This document shows positions 35,171 through 43,895 of a stretch of DNA of 64,000 bases, piece by piece (position 1 is the first letter of the stretch; each line of letters starts with the position of its first letter). Below the pieces are notes generated by a model. The model did no database searches. It was not told the origin of the DNA and worked only from the letters and a program-made list of their open reading frames with translations. Position numbers and translations under genes: made by a program. Source of the stretch: an uncultured Bacteroides sp. (GTDB taxonomy: Bacteria; Bacteroidota; Bacteroidia; Bacteroidales; UBA932); the NCBI GenBank assembly GCA_900546925.1, contig UREV01000008.1, positions 1 through 64,000 on the forward strand, given 5' to 3'.

Positions 35171-36220
35171 TTACTTGCCGTGTCCACCCTCCCCCTTATT
35201 GTTGAAGTACACCGTATTCGAAAGCCTGCTGGACTTGCTGACCATATTCATAGGCTCCGAAGCCCATTTGCTTTTGTTTACGAATGATATTCCAGTGGCA
35301 GGAGGAACGATACAAGAGAAGAAATGACTGTTGAATATACCCCACTTGAATATACGGCTCCTGGTCTTCTTCTGCAATTCGTTCAGCTTCAGGACTTTTA
35401 TAATGGTCTTTCTCTTCGAATTATAATCCTCGTGAGTCATCATCTGCAGACCTCTGTAATACATGTTCACGCTCATGCGCCGGTACTGCTTGCGCAGTTT
35501 TCCGGATACGTCTGACGAGCATCTCGCGAAGGTTCCTGCCAATGAGAATGAACACTGGAGGCTGGAAAGTTTGTGGGCGGCCCTGATGGTGTCCGGATGC
35601 ACCCTATATGCGTAAAACTCCATCGGAGTGTACACGCACCTGAGATTTCTGCAGAAAAGCCTTGCGAAAAGTTCCGGATCCTCGTCGAACGAGAAACTTT
35701 CGTCGAAAAGGAGTCCATTCATCTTTTCTTTCCGGATCAATGCCAAGAAGAACGACAATTCTCCGGCGAATCCGTCACGGAGCATTCTATGTCTGCTTAT
35801 TACTTTATTGGCCACGCAGTTGTGACGCCTGTGAGATGTGATTTTCTTTCCGTCCTCATCCACATATACATATTCGCCTTTTACGATATCTGCATGATGC
35901 TTTTCAGCCAAGCCGTGCAAGGTGGAAAGTGTGTCTGGAGAAAACCAGAAATCATCGGCATTGACAAATATAACATACTGGCCTTCAGCCCTTTCGAGAC
36001 CATAGTTCTTGGCGGAAGCCGGGCCGTCGTTCTTTTTGTGGAATACTCTTACTCGATGGTCGTCATTTGCATATTTGTCGCAGATGGTGCCCGTTGAATC
36101 CTTGCTTCCGTCATCTACGAGAAGCAATTCAAAATCTTTATATGTCTGTCCGAGAATGCTTTCTACGCAGGCATGGACGTATTTTTCAGCGTTATATAGC
36201 GGTACAATAATCGAAATCAT
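35171..36220 (-). CDS. Family 2 glycosyltransferase
   Basis: A 349-residue GT-A fold enzyme: ISIIVPLYNAEKYV at the N-terminus, LLVDDGSKDSTG, and the metal-binding NADD near residue 88 (YVIFVNADDFW). Such enzymes add sugars to surface polysaccharide or glycoprotein. There is no polysaccharide cluster around it, so donor and acceptor are unknown. I chose ATG at 36220; an upstream GTG at 36244 is open. The C-terminus ends in a Gly/His-rich tail (NNKGEGGHGK). Confidence 0.88.
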   Translation of the reverse strand: MISIIVPLYNAEKYVHACVESILGQTYKDFELLLVDDGSKDSTGTICDKYANDDHRVRVFHKKNDGPASAKNYGLERAEGQYVIFVNADDFWFSPDTLSTLHGLAEKHHADIVKGEYVYVDEDGKKITSHRRHNCVANKVISRHRMLRDGFAGELSFFLALIRKEKMNGLLFDESFSFDEDPELFARLFCRNLRCVYTPMEFYAYRVHPDTIRAAHKLSSLQCSFSLAGTFARCSSDVSGKLRKQYRRMSVNMYYRGLQMMTHEDYNSKRKTIIKVLKLNELQKKTRSRIFKWGIFNSHFFSCIVPPATGISFVNKSKWASEPMNMVSKSSRLSNTVYFNNKGEGGHGK

Positions 36221-36308
36221 AGCAATTTTCACGTTCTCTCTCACAAAAATAATACATACTATGATAATATCAAAACGAATTAATATATATATATTGGTTA
36301 ATGTTACG

Positions 36309-36342
36309 TTTGTGTTCTCGAATAGACATTTTATTAATTTTG
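36309..36342 (+). promoter_or_regulatory. Promoter of the TonB-receptor gene
   Basis: TTTG (36309-36312), 22 bp, then TAATTTTG (36335-36342), close to the Bacteroidales -33/-7 pattern. The 100-bp leader contains the imperfect stem TTCACCTGA / TCAGGGTGAA; it lacks the conserved boxes of a cobalamin riboswitch. Confidence 0.55.
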
Positions 36343-36442
36343 TGTACCTTTGTGCTCGTATAATTTGAATTTCACCTGACTTTTTATGGGTATCCGGAAT
36401 CCATTTATCAGGGTGAAGTTCCTAAACACCAATCTTTTAGTA

Positions 36443-38449
36443 ATGAAAAACATTTGGAGCTGCCGTGCGGCAGTGGTCCTTTTTCTTTTGACATCTGCGG
36501 GAGTTTTCTCAGTTTCCGCGGAAAACGGACAGGACAATCATCCAGTAAGACTAGATTCTGTTTCAGTAACGGGGAGCCGTGTACCTGTAGCATTGGGCAA
36601 AAGTGCCAGAATCGTCACACTCATGGACAGCACCACCCTCGCTTCACTCCCTGTGCAGAGTGTCAATGATCTTCTGAAATATGTGGCAGGCATAGATGTA
36701 CGCCAGCGTGGAGATCTTGGTGCCCAGACTGATATCAGTATGAGAGGAGGTACAAGCGACCAGATAGCAGTATTCCTTAATGGTATAAATATCTGCGATC
36801 CGCAGACAGGACATAATGCAGTCGATTTCCCTGTAGACGTACATGATATCGACCGGATCGAAGTGCTTTCGGGCCCTGCAGGCGTGGCATATGGTTCATC
36901 ATCATTGACAGGAGCCATAAATATCGTCACTAAAAAAGCTGCGGGACGCGAAGTTTCAGCTCACGCCGAGGGCGGTTCTTTCGGCTTTTTCGACGGTGGG
37001 GCTTCGTTCGGCTGGACGGCGGGAGATTTTTCTTCCAAACTTTCGGCTTCATACCTTCGCTCAGACGGTTTCAACCATAATTCTGAGGGTGGTCTCAATA
37101 CTGATTATCAGACAGTTAAGGCTTTCTGGCAGGGTTCGTACAAGACTTCTGCAGCTGATATCGACTGGCATGCAGGCGTGAGTGTCAGGGACTTTGGTTC
37201 CAATACCTTCTACAGTGCCAAGTTCGATAACCAGTTCGAGCACACCATGAAGACTTACGGAGCGGTATCAGCCCAGACTCATGGATTTATAAAGTTCAAA
37301 CCTTCTGTTTACTGGAACCGCAGCGAGGACCGTTTCGAACTCGTCCGCGATAATCCTGACAAGGTCCCGTTCAACTATCATCGTACAAGTGTCTGGGGTG
37401 TAAACCTGAACAGCTGGTTCGAGACCGTGGCCGGAAAAACTGCCTTCGGCGCGGAAATGAGAAATGAAGACCTCTTGAGCACGAATCTCGGTGAGCCGCT
37501 CGCTTCTCCTAAAAAGATACATGGCGACGCTGAGAAGACTTACGCCAAAGGACTTAACAGAACAAATATCAGCCTGTTCCTGGAGCACTCCATCGACATA
37601 GCCAACGTTTCTGCATCTGCAGGCGTGGCTGCCGTGAAGAACACCGGAAACGAGGATGATTTCAAATTCTATCCGGGTGTGAATGTCAGCTGGCGTTTCC
37701 TCGGTGACTGGAAAGTCTATGCGTCCTACAACTCGTCCCTCCGTATGCCGACTTTCACCGAGCTCTATTATTCGGTCGGTGGCCATGCGGCGGACAAGAA
37801 CCTGAAGGCCGAAAAGATGCAGTCTGTCGAGGGGGGACTCCGTTTCTCTCGTCCTTGGATCAATGCCGTGGCGACTGTTTATTACAACATGGGAAGCGAC
37901 ATGATCGACTGGACCAAGGATTTGTCTGAAGGCGAAGACGCTCCGTGGCGTTCGTGCAACTATACGAAAATCAACACTTTCGGTCAGGAGTTTTCTGCTA
38001 GAGTAGATTTTCCGAGGATGCTGGTCCGTGACGATTTCTTCCTGAGAAACATCGATGTCACATACAGTCACATTTCCCAGGACAAGAAACTCGGTTCTAC
38101 CGTGCAGTCCAAATATGCGCTCGAATATCTCAAGCACAAAGTGGTCGTGAGATCCGATTTCCATATCTGGAAGAATTTGAGTGCCAATGCTGCATGGCGT
38201 TGGCAGGAGAGGGAAGGAAACTACGAGTTGTTCGAGAACAAGGTTTCCAAAGGAATGGTTGCTTACAGGCCATATTCTCTTGTGGACGTAAGGCTTTCCT
38301 GGGACTCTGCTTTCCGTCGTGGACCTTCGTATAATGTTTATGTAGAAGTAAATAACCTTCTCGACCATAAGTATTTCGACTATGGTAACGTTCCTCAGCC
38401 AGGTATTATGGCCAAGGCGGGTATTATATTGAATGTAGGACTCAGATAA
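36443..38449 (+). CDS. TonB-dependent outer-membrane receptor (BtuB/vitamin-type)
   Basis: The 668-residue protein has a signal peptide (1-26, cut near VSAENG), a plug domain (about 30-165: LDSVSVTGSRVP, MRGGTSDQIAVFLNGI, IEVLSGPAGVAYGSSSLTGAINIVTK) and a 22-strand barrel ending in the usual aromatic-rich C-terminus. It lacks the carboxypeptidase-like N-terminal domain of SusC proteins, so vitamin, metal-chelate or heme uptake is likelier than glycans. I chose MKNIWSC as start because it gives a proper signal peptide. The next gene overlaps its stop by one base. Confidence 0.9.
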   Translation: MKNIWSCRAAVVLFLLTSAGVFSVSAENGQDNHPVRLDSVSVTGSRVPVALGKSARIVTLMDSTTLASLPVQSVNDLLKYVAGIDVRQRGDLGAQTDISMRGGTSDQIAVFLNGINICDPQTGHNAVDFPVDVHDIDRIEVLSGPAGVAYGSSSLTGAINIVTKKAAGREVSAHAEGGSFGFFDGGASFGWTAGDFSSKLSASYLRSDGFNHNSEGGLNTDYQTVKAFWQGSYKTSAADIDWHAGVSVRDFGSNTFYSAKFDNQFEHTMKTYGAVSAQTHGFIKFKPSVYWNRSEDRFELVRDNPDKVPFNYHRTSVWGVNLNSWFETVAGKTAFGAEMRNEDLLSTNLGEPLASPKKIHGDAEKTYAKGLNRTNISLFLEHSIDIANVSASAGVAAVKNTGNEDDFKFYPGVNVSWRFLGDWKVYASYNSSLRMPTFTELYYSVGGHAADKNLKAEKMQSVEGGLRFSRPWINAVATVYYNMGSDMIDWTKDLSEGEDAPWRSCNYTKINTFGQEFSARVDFPRMLVRDDFFLRNIDVTYSHISQDKKLGSTVQSKYALEYLKHKVVVRSDFHIWKNLSANAAWRWQEREGNYELFENKVSKGMVAYRPYSLVDVRLSWDSAFRRGPSYNVYVEVNNLLDHKYFDYGNVPQPGIMAKAGIILNVGLR

Positions 38450-39207
38450 TGAAAGAAATTACCATCCCGTCACCGGCAGGTGATATTTACGCAGTTTTGT
38501 CGCCCGCTGTCGGCGAAACATCATCAGACAAGCCTCTTGTCGTGATTTGTCATGGGCTCATGATGAATTCTTGGCTGAACCCCGTGAGAGGAATTTCGGA
38601 TGGGTTCAATGCTGCCGGATATGATACTCTACGTTTCGATTTCCGCGGAAGCGGACATAGTACCGGAAATATCACTGAAATGACACCGTTGACGGAGGTT
38701 GGTGATTTGCAAGCAGTTATAAGCTACGTGCAATTGGCATTGACCCGAAACATAATTCTTTGCGGGCACTCGCTGGGCGGGCTGGTTTCGCTCATTACGG
38801 CGGCGGGGCTGGAGCAGGCGGGGGAGAGCATTCTCAAGGGGCTGGTCATGTTCGCGCCGGCGGTGAATGTGGAGGCTGATTCGAAGGCGGGGCGTGTGGG
38901 CCTGGAGACGTTCGATCCTGTGAATATCCCTGATACTGTGGCAGTTTGGGGCTCGGAGCTGGGGCGTTGCTATTTCACTACCGCGATGAACCTGGATACG
39001 TACCGGACAATTTCAGGTTATACGGGGCCGCTTTGTGTGCTGATGGGGGAGCGCGACAAACTTGTGACTTGCGATTATTCGAGTAAAATAAATGCAGCCC
39101 TGCCACAAGCAGAGCTGCATGTCATTCCAAAAGGTGATCATTTGTTTTCCAGAGGGATACGGGCTAAAGCGCTCGATATCGCATTGGAATTTATGTCACG
39201 TCTATAG
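38449..39207 (+). CDS. Alpha/beta hydrolase
   Basis: The 252-residue cytoplasmic hydrolase has nucleophile Ser108 in CGHSLGG, oxyanion HG in VICHGLMM, and a late Asp (GERDKLV) and His (KGDHLFS) completing the triad. Start and stop of the preceding TonB receptor overlap (TAATG), so it is translationally coupled and may act on the imported compound, perhaps as an ester-releasing enzyme. Its end overlaps the convergent kinase-like gene by 6 bp. Confidence 0.88.
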   Translation: MKEITIPSPAGDIYAVLSPAVGETSSDKPLVVICHGLMMNSWLNPVRGISDGFNAAGYDTLRFDFRGSGHSTGNITEMTPLTEVGDLQAVISYVQLALTRNIILCGHSLGGLVSLITAAGLEQAGESILKGLVMFAPAVNVEADSKAGRVGLETFDPVNIPDTVAVWGSELGRCYFTTAMNLDTYRTISGYTGPLCVLMGERDKLVTCDYSSKINAALPQAELHVIPKGDHLFSRGIRAKALDIALEFMSRL

Positions 39208-40335
39208 TGAAGCGATGTAGTCGGCCATCTCTTTGCTGTGCTCCATAGCGCTCTGGAACAGAGCCATTTGCGCACGTGCACGGACGAAGTTATGGTCTAT
39301 ATATTTTGTCTTGTAATAGACATCACCGTTCAAATAATCTGCCAGGAATCGGACGGCCTGCATGAAAGGAAACATGCACGCTGCGTATGGCAGATTTTTC
39401 TTTTCCATATCGGTCAGGAATCCGCCTGCTGATTCGATGTAACCTTTCGCGAACGACTTGAAAATCTCCATGTCGAAACTTATTTTCGAAGTGTCCGGCT
39501 CGTCTTCAGCCGCTGTGCATGCCGCTGTTCTCAGGAAGTCGCCGAAATCAGAGAATATGAAGCTTGGCATCACGGTATCCAAGTCAATGACGCACAATAC
39601 GTTGCCATCTTTGTCGAAGAGGATGTTGTTCACCTTCGTGTCGCAGTGGCAGATGCGTTTCGGGAGGACGCCTTCGCGGAACATTTGCTCGGCTTTGCAC
39701 ATCTCGATGCTGTTTTCGTCGATCTCGTCTATCATGGCGATTACTTCGTCACTATGGTCGGGATCGTTGTCTATCGGATGCCTTCCGTCACCTTCTTCGG
39801 GGTCGTCTATTCTGCAGAATTTGTCGTTTTCTACTGCTTCTATGAGCTGGCTCATTCTGAATTCCATGTTGTGAAAGTTCGGAATGGTCTCTCCCAGTGG
39901 CTCTTGCAAATCTGAGAGCATTGCCTCGAAGTTACCGAAAGCCTTGCCTGTGAGGTATGAATATTCTGGTGTTACGGTTTCGTATGTGTATGCGTCAGGA
40001 ATGAAAACGGAGACTCTCCAGAATGTGCCGTCGGCCTCTGCGTAAGTCTTGCCGGTCTCTTTCGCCGGTATGAATTTCAGCACCTGACGGTCGATGTCGG
40101 CTTCTCCCGCAGCTTCGAGTTTCTCCCTGATATGACCCGTTACCGCCTCTATATTGTGCTGGAGAAGGTCAATGTCGGTGAAGACGGCATTGTTAATTTT
40201 CTGGAGTACATAGTCAGGTGCGCCTTCTGCGGTGTGGACTTTATATGTGTCGTTTATTAATCCGTTTCCCAAAGGTGAGATTTCGAGAACCTCACCTTTA
40301 AGATCGAATTTGGAAACTATGTCTTTAAGTTCCAT
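39202..40335 (-). CDS. Aminoglycoside-phosphotransferase-fold kinase, possibly sugar 1-kinase (NahK-like)
   Basis: The 377-residue protein has the APH/choline-kinase fold: an N-lobe with GNGLINDTYKV and YVLQKIN, catalytic loop CHCDTKVNN and metal-binding IDLDT. Family members close to this one in Bacteroidota are annotated as N-acetylhexosamine 1-kinase-like, so a sugar substrate is likelier than an antibiotic. It is the last of four minus-strand genes after pyrF and the S9 peptidase. The substrate assignment is inference. Confidence 0.75.
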   Translation of the reverse strand: MELKDIVSKFDLKGEVLEISPLGNGLINDTYKVHTAEGAPDYVLQKINNAVFTDIDLLQHNIEAVTGHIREKLEAAGEADIDRQVLKFIPAKETGKTYAEADGTFWRVSVFIPDAYTYETVTPEYSYLTGKAFGNFEAMLSDLQEPLGETIPNFHNMEFRMSQLIEAVENDKFCRIDDPEEGDGRHPIDNDPDHSDEVIAMIDEIDENSIEMCKAEQMFREGVLPKRICHCDTKVNNILFDKDGNVLCVIDLDTVMPSFIFSDFGDFLRTAACTAAEDEPDTSKISFDMEIFKSFAKGYIESAGGFLTDMEKKNLPYAACMFPFMQAVRFLADYLNGDVYYKTKYIDHNFVRARAQMALFQSAMEHSKEMADYIASL

Positions 40336-40368
40336 ATGATTAAATTTGTTTCGCGTTTGCCGGACAGG

Positions 40369-41169
40369 TTACAGGTTTGCAGTCGCTGCTGCCGCCTTGG
40401 CTGCTGCTTCAGCGAAGTCGTCGCCTGAGGAGGCGTAGATGATTCCGCGTGAAGAGTTTATTAGGAGACCTCCACGGCTGTTGGAACCGTGTGCCATGAC
40501 TTCTTCCGCTGAGCCGCCCTGTGCACCTACGCCAGGTACGAGGAAGAAGTTATCCGGACAGAATGTCCTTATCTCAGCGAGTTTGTCAGCTTTCGTGGCG
40601 CCTACGACGAACATCATGTTCTCAGGGGTGGAAATGGACATCATCTTTTCCATAACTACCTGATAGAGAGGTTTGCCGTCCTGCTGTGCGAGCTGGAAAT
40701 CTGCTGAAGATTTGTTGGAGGACAATGCCACTACGATGGCGTATTTGCCTTTGTATTCGAGGAACGGAGTGACTGTTTCGCTGCCCATATACGGTGAGAT
40801 GGTGGCAGCGTCGAAGTCCATGGTCTCGAAGAAGGTCTTGGCATACATTTTAGCAGTATTGCCTATGTCTCCGCGTTTTGCATCAGCGATAATGAACTGC
40901 TCAGGATGGTTTGTCCTGATATGGTCCACGGTCTTTTCGAGGGCTTCAAGTCCTTCTCTGCCATAGCACTCATAGAATGCAAGGTTCGGTTTGTATGCTA
41001 TGCAATGCGCAGATGTCGCATCGATAATCTCGCGGTTGAATGTGAAAAGGGCTTCGGAAAGCGGCATTGACCTTAACCTTTCCGGAATTTTGTTGAAGTC
41101 CGTATCGAGACCGACGCAGAGCATGGATTTTTTGGCCTGAATCTGGTCGAACAATTCTTTTGTTGTCAT
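40369..41169 (-). CDS. pyrF: Orotidine 5-phosphate decarboxylase
   Basis: Last step of UMP synthesis. The 266-residue length and motifs are of the type-2 (mycobacterial-type) enzyme: CVGLDTDFNKIP at the N-terminus, the catalytic Lys-Asp-x-x-Asp variant AKRGDIGNTAKMYA near residue 95, and LVPGVGAQGGS for phosphate binding. It lies 12 bp after the peptidase gene. Confidence 0.95.
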   Translation of the reverse strand: MTTKELFDQIQAKKSMLCVGLDTDFNKIPERLRSMPLSEALFTFNREIIDATSAHCIAYKPNLAFYECYGREGLEALEKTVDHIRTNHPEQFIIADAKRGDIGNTAKMYAKTFFETMDFDAATISPYMGSETVTPFLEYKGKYAIVVALSSNKSSADFQLAQQDGKPLYQVVMEKMMSISTPENMMFVVGATKADKLAEIRTFCPDNFFLVPGVGAQGGSAEEVMAHGSNSRGGLLINSSRGIIYASSGDDFAEAAAKAAAATANL

Positions 41170-41181
41170 TGTATTGAAGAA

Positions 41182-43326
41182 TTAGAGATAGTCTTCGAAA
41201 TAGAGGGTGACTTTGTCCATCAGGTGGATTCTGTCGTGTCCTCTTACGTTGTGCTCGGCGCATGGGTAAGGGAAGTAGTCTACCTGTACGAGGTTCTTTA
41301 CGCACTCGCGCACGAAGCTGAGGCTGTGCTCCCAAACCACGGTGTTGTCGATGGCTCCCTGGCAGATGAGGAGTTTGCCCTTAAGGTCATTGACTCTGCC
41401 GAGGAGGCTGGTGGCAGCGAATCCTTCTGCGTTGGTCTCAGGGGTTTCCATGTAGCGCTCGCCGTACATTATTTCGTACCATTTCCAGTCGATTACCGGA
41501 CCGCCGGCTACTCCTACTTTGAATACGTCAGGGTGGTTGACCATGAGTGAGATGGTCATGTAACCGCCATAGCTCCAGCCGTGTACGCCGATTCTGTCTT
41601 TATCTACGTAAGGCATGGTCATGAGCTGACGGAGTCCCGCCATCTGGTCTTCCATTTCTGCCTTTCCGCACTGTTTATGGATGGCTTTCTCGTATTCTGC
41701 GCCATGACGTTCTGTACCTCTGTTGTCCTGGACGTAAACGATGTAGCCGCGCTCTGCCATGTACATTTCCCAAAGTCGAGCCTGACCGAGCCAGCTGTTG
41801 TCCACGAGCTGGAGGTGTGGTCCACCGTATACGTAAAGTATTACAGGATATTTCTTTGCAGGGTCGAAGCCGTTAGGAAGGATGAGTCTGAAGTTGTTGT
41901 CGAATTTGCCGTCGCCGCTCTTTACTGTTCCGAGGATGACTTCTCCGGTCTTGTATTCTTTAAGCGGATCTTCTGCTGTGAAGAGTGTACGGCTGGTCTT
42001 TCCGTCTGTAGAGCAGAGTTTTACGACTGTAGGGACATTTATGCTGCTGTAGCTGTCGATGAACCAGGTGCCGTTGTCATTGATCCTGACATTGTGCCAA
42101 CCGTCATCTTTGGTGAGTCTCACTGGGGTGTCGGTCTTTACGGCGCCTTTGCGTGAGACTGAGACATTTACGCTGAACAGGTGGTTCTCGGCGCTGGATA
42201 CTTCTGATGAGGTGTAGAATACTTTCTGGCCGTTCTCGGCAACGAATTGAACGTCGGCCTGGACCTTGGTGATTCTGTCGATATTGCCCAGAGTATCACA
42301 GAGATAGAGGCTCTTGTAGCCGTCTCTGTTGTCGGTGCTGTAGATGAATTTGTCTGAGAATCCGAACCAATGCAGCGGGTTGGCAGGCTCGATCCATTTC
42401 TCGTTGTCTTCAGTGAGGATGGTTTTCTCGAATTTTCCGTCAGATGCCCTGTACATGTTCAGGTGCATGTGTTTCTGGGTTCTGTCGAGGACCTGGATGA
42501 AGATGTGTTTCGCGTCCGGTGACCATGTCACGTTGGTGAGGTACTGGTCGTATCCGAAGTCGTCGGCCTGTACGTAAACGGTGGTGTTTTCCGCGAGGTC
42601 GTAGATGCCGAGGCGGATGTTTTCGGACATCATTCCGTTCATCGGGTATTTGATGTTTACGAGAGATCCGGTGCGTGTTGTGATGTCAAGTAGCGGGAAA
42701 TCAGTAACTTTGCTTTCGTCTTTTCTGTAAAATGCGATGTTTTTTCCGTCAGGTGACCAGAAGATTCCTCCGCTGATGCCGAACTCGTTTCTGCTGACTG
42801 TCTGGCCGTAGACGATGCCCGGGCCTTCGCTCTCCGCAATCGTGCAGATATGTTTTCTTTGGTCGATGTAGTAGAGGCTGTTGCCTACTGTAAATGCGAG
42901 TGCCGGTGCCGTGCCGATCGCCCTGTTTCCGGCCATCACGCTCATGAATCCGTTCGCCGCAGGGTTCGGTGTGATGTTGGCCGCGCCCTCCGGAAGTTCC
43001 TTCGTCAGGTATTTGCCGGCTTTCGCCGTATAGGCTCCAAGTATAGGGTCTTCGTTTATGTCAATGCCTTTTTCCGCGTCTGCGAGTTGTTGTTTGCCGT
43101 CTTTCAGGTAGACGTATGAGTTTTCGCCGTACCAGGCAGCGCTGAATTTTGCAGGCCATGTCTTGGATGAGTAGATGGCTTCTTCCATCGTCATCAGTTT
43201 ACCATTGTCGTTTGCCGGATGGGTGGCTTTGATTTTCATGCCATCTGGCAGTGGATATGTGTTGGCATTCATTGCCATGGCAGAGGCGAAGATTGCTATC
43301 GCTGCCGATAATAGTTTAGTGTTCAT
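41182..43326 (-). CDS. Secreted S9 family peptidase, dipeptidyl peptidase IV-like
   Basis: The 714-residue protein has a signal peptide (1-22), a beta-propeller (about 40-450, with LFSVNVSVSRKG and SPDGKNIAFYRKDES blades) and a C-terminal hydrolase domain with the nucleophile Ser near residue 583 in HGWSYGGYM, then Asp (ICQGAIDNTV) and His (CAEHNVRG). The insert DNRGTERHGAEYE is typical of DPP IV, which removes X-Pro dipeptides in the periplasm. Its start overlaps the stop of the small membrane-protein gene (TAATG), so the two are coupled. Confidence 0.92.
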   Translation of the reverse strand: MNTKLLSAAIAIFASAMAMNANTYPLPDGMKIKATHPANDNGKLMTMEEAIYSSKTWPAKFSAAWYGENSYVYLKDGKQQLADAEKGIDINEDPILGAYTAKAGKYLTKELPEGAANITPNPAANGFMSVMAGNRAIGTAPALAFTVGNSLYYIDQRKHICTIAESEGPGIVYGQTVSRNEFGISGGIFWSPDGKNIAFYRKDESKVTDFPLLDITTRTGSLVNIKYPMNGMMSENIRLGIYDLAENTTVYVQADDFGYDQYLTNVTWSPDAKHIFIQVLDRTQKHMHLNMYRASDGKFEKTILTEDNEKWIEPANPLHWFGFSDKFIYSTDNRDGYKSLYLCDTLGNIDRITKVQADVQFVAENGQKVFYTSSEVSSAENHLFSVNVSVSRKGAVKTDTPVRLTKDDGWHNVRINDNGTWFIDSYSSINVPTVVKLCSTDGKTSRTLFTAEDPLKEYKTGEVILGTVKSGDGKFDNNFRLILPNGFDPAKKYPVILYVYGGPHLQLVDNSWLGQARLWEMYMAERGYIVYVQDNRGTERHGAEYEKAIHKQCGKAEMEDQMAGLRQLMTMPYVDKDRIGVHGWSYGGYMTISLMVNHPDVFKVGVAGGPVIDWKWYEIMYGERYMETPETNAEGFAATSLLGRVNDLKGKLLICQGAIDNTVVWEHSLSFVRECVKNLVQVDYFPYPCAEHNVRGHDRIHLMDKVTLYFEDYL

Positions 43327-43706
43327 TAGTTTACAGATAAGATTTTGTCAACTACATATTTCTGTTGGCCTCTCCATGGGAGTGCGCCGAGATATTCTTT
43401 GTAATGGAGTTCTACGTTTTTTCCGCTGCATCTCATGAGGGAGTCTGCAACAGCTTCGTTTTCGACGGAGAATTCGAAGACGTAGGATTCCATGGTGTTG
43501 GTGCCTTTACCGACCCCGCGGAGTCCCGACTGTATGAGTCGTCCTTCGTATGTCTTGAAAATATACCCTTTATACATGACTTGGTTCAGGTCTCCTGCCT
43601 TCACACCTTCTCCGAATACAAAGAAGAATCTGAAGAAGATGAAGGCCACAGCGGCGATGGTCACTGCTGCAGTGATGCCACCGATTACTTTGGTTCTGGT
43701 CGTCAT
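43326..43706 (-). CDS. Small membrane-anchored hypothetical protein
   Basis: A 126-residue protein with one N-terminal membrane helix (about 9-31, rich in Phe) and a soluble C-terminal part (KGYIFKTYEGRLIQSG, VEFSVENEAVADSLMRC, VELHYKEYLGALPWRG) that looks like a small beta-barrel. Homologous Bacteroidota proteins are usually unnamed. It heads the operon with the S9 peptidase, pyrF and the kinase-like gene. Function unknown. Confidence 0.75.
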   Translation of the reverse strand: MTTRTKVIGGITAAVTIAAVAFIFFRFFFVFGEGVKAGDLNQVMYKGYIFKTYEGRLIQSGLRGVGKGTNTMESYVFEFSVENEAVADSLMRCSGKNVELHYKEYLGALPWRGQQKYVVDKILSVN

Positions 43707-43709
43707 AAT

Positions 43710-43895
43710 TCTGTTATTTTACGTCGTTGTTTCGTTCAGTCTGTTTTATTTGTTTCCTGAGCTTGCACTTGATTTGGCTCTTGGAGTCGATTAGTCTGTT
43801 GTTCTACGTTGTTGTTCCGTTCAGTCTGTTTTATTTGTTTCCGGAGCTTGCACTTGTTTTTGGCTCTTGGAGTCGATTAATCTGTTATTTTACGT
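43710..43895 (+). repeat. 85-bp tandem repeat echoing the esterase 3-prime end
   Basis: Two full units (43710-43793, 43794-43878) and a partial third share TCTGTTATTTTACGTCG at their starts and TTGGCTCTTGGAGTCGATTA at their ends. The third partial unit contains the stop codon and last codons of the CE2 esterase gene, so the array grew from that gene end. No other gene is visible in the gap. Confidence 0.8.

Noticed and set aside
36245..36442. Cobalamin riboswitch before the BtuB-like TonB receptor
   Set aside because: Only about 100 nt lie between promoter and start, with a single imperfect stem and no B12 box.
37268..38368. Long open frame antisense to the TonB receptor
   Set aside because: It is a shadow of the receptor gene, with no family motifs; the sense strand has a full receptor with signal peptide and plug domain.
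39202..40335. Aminoglycoside resistance gene
   Set aside because: The fold is shared with sugar and choline kinases; the housekeeping operon context and family resemblance argue against drug resistance.
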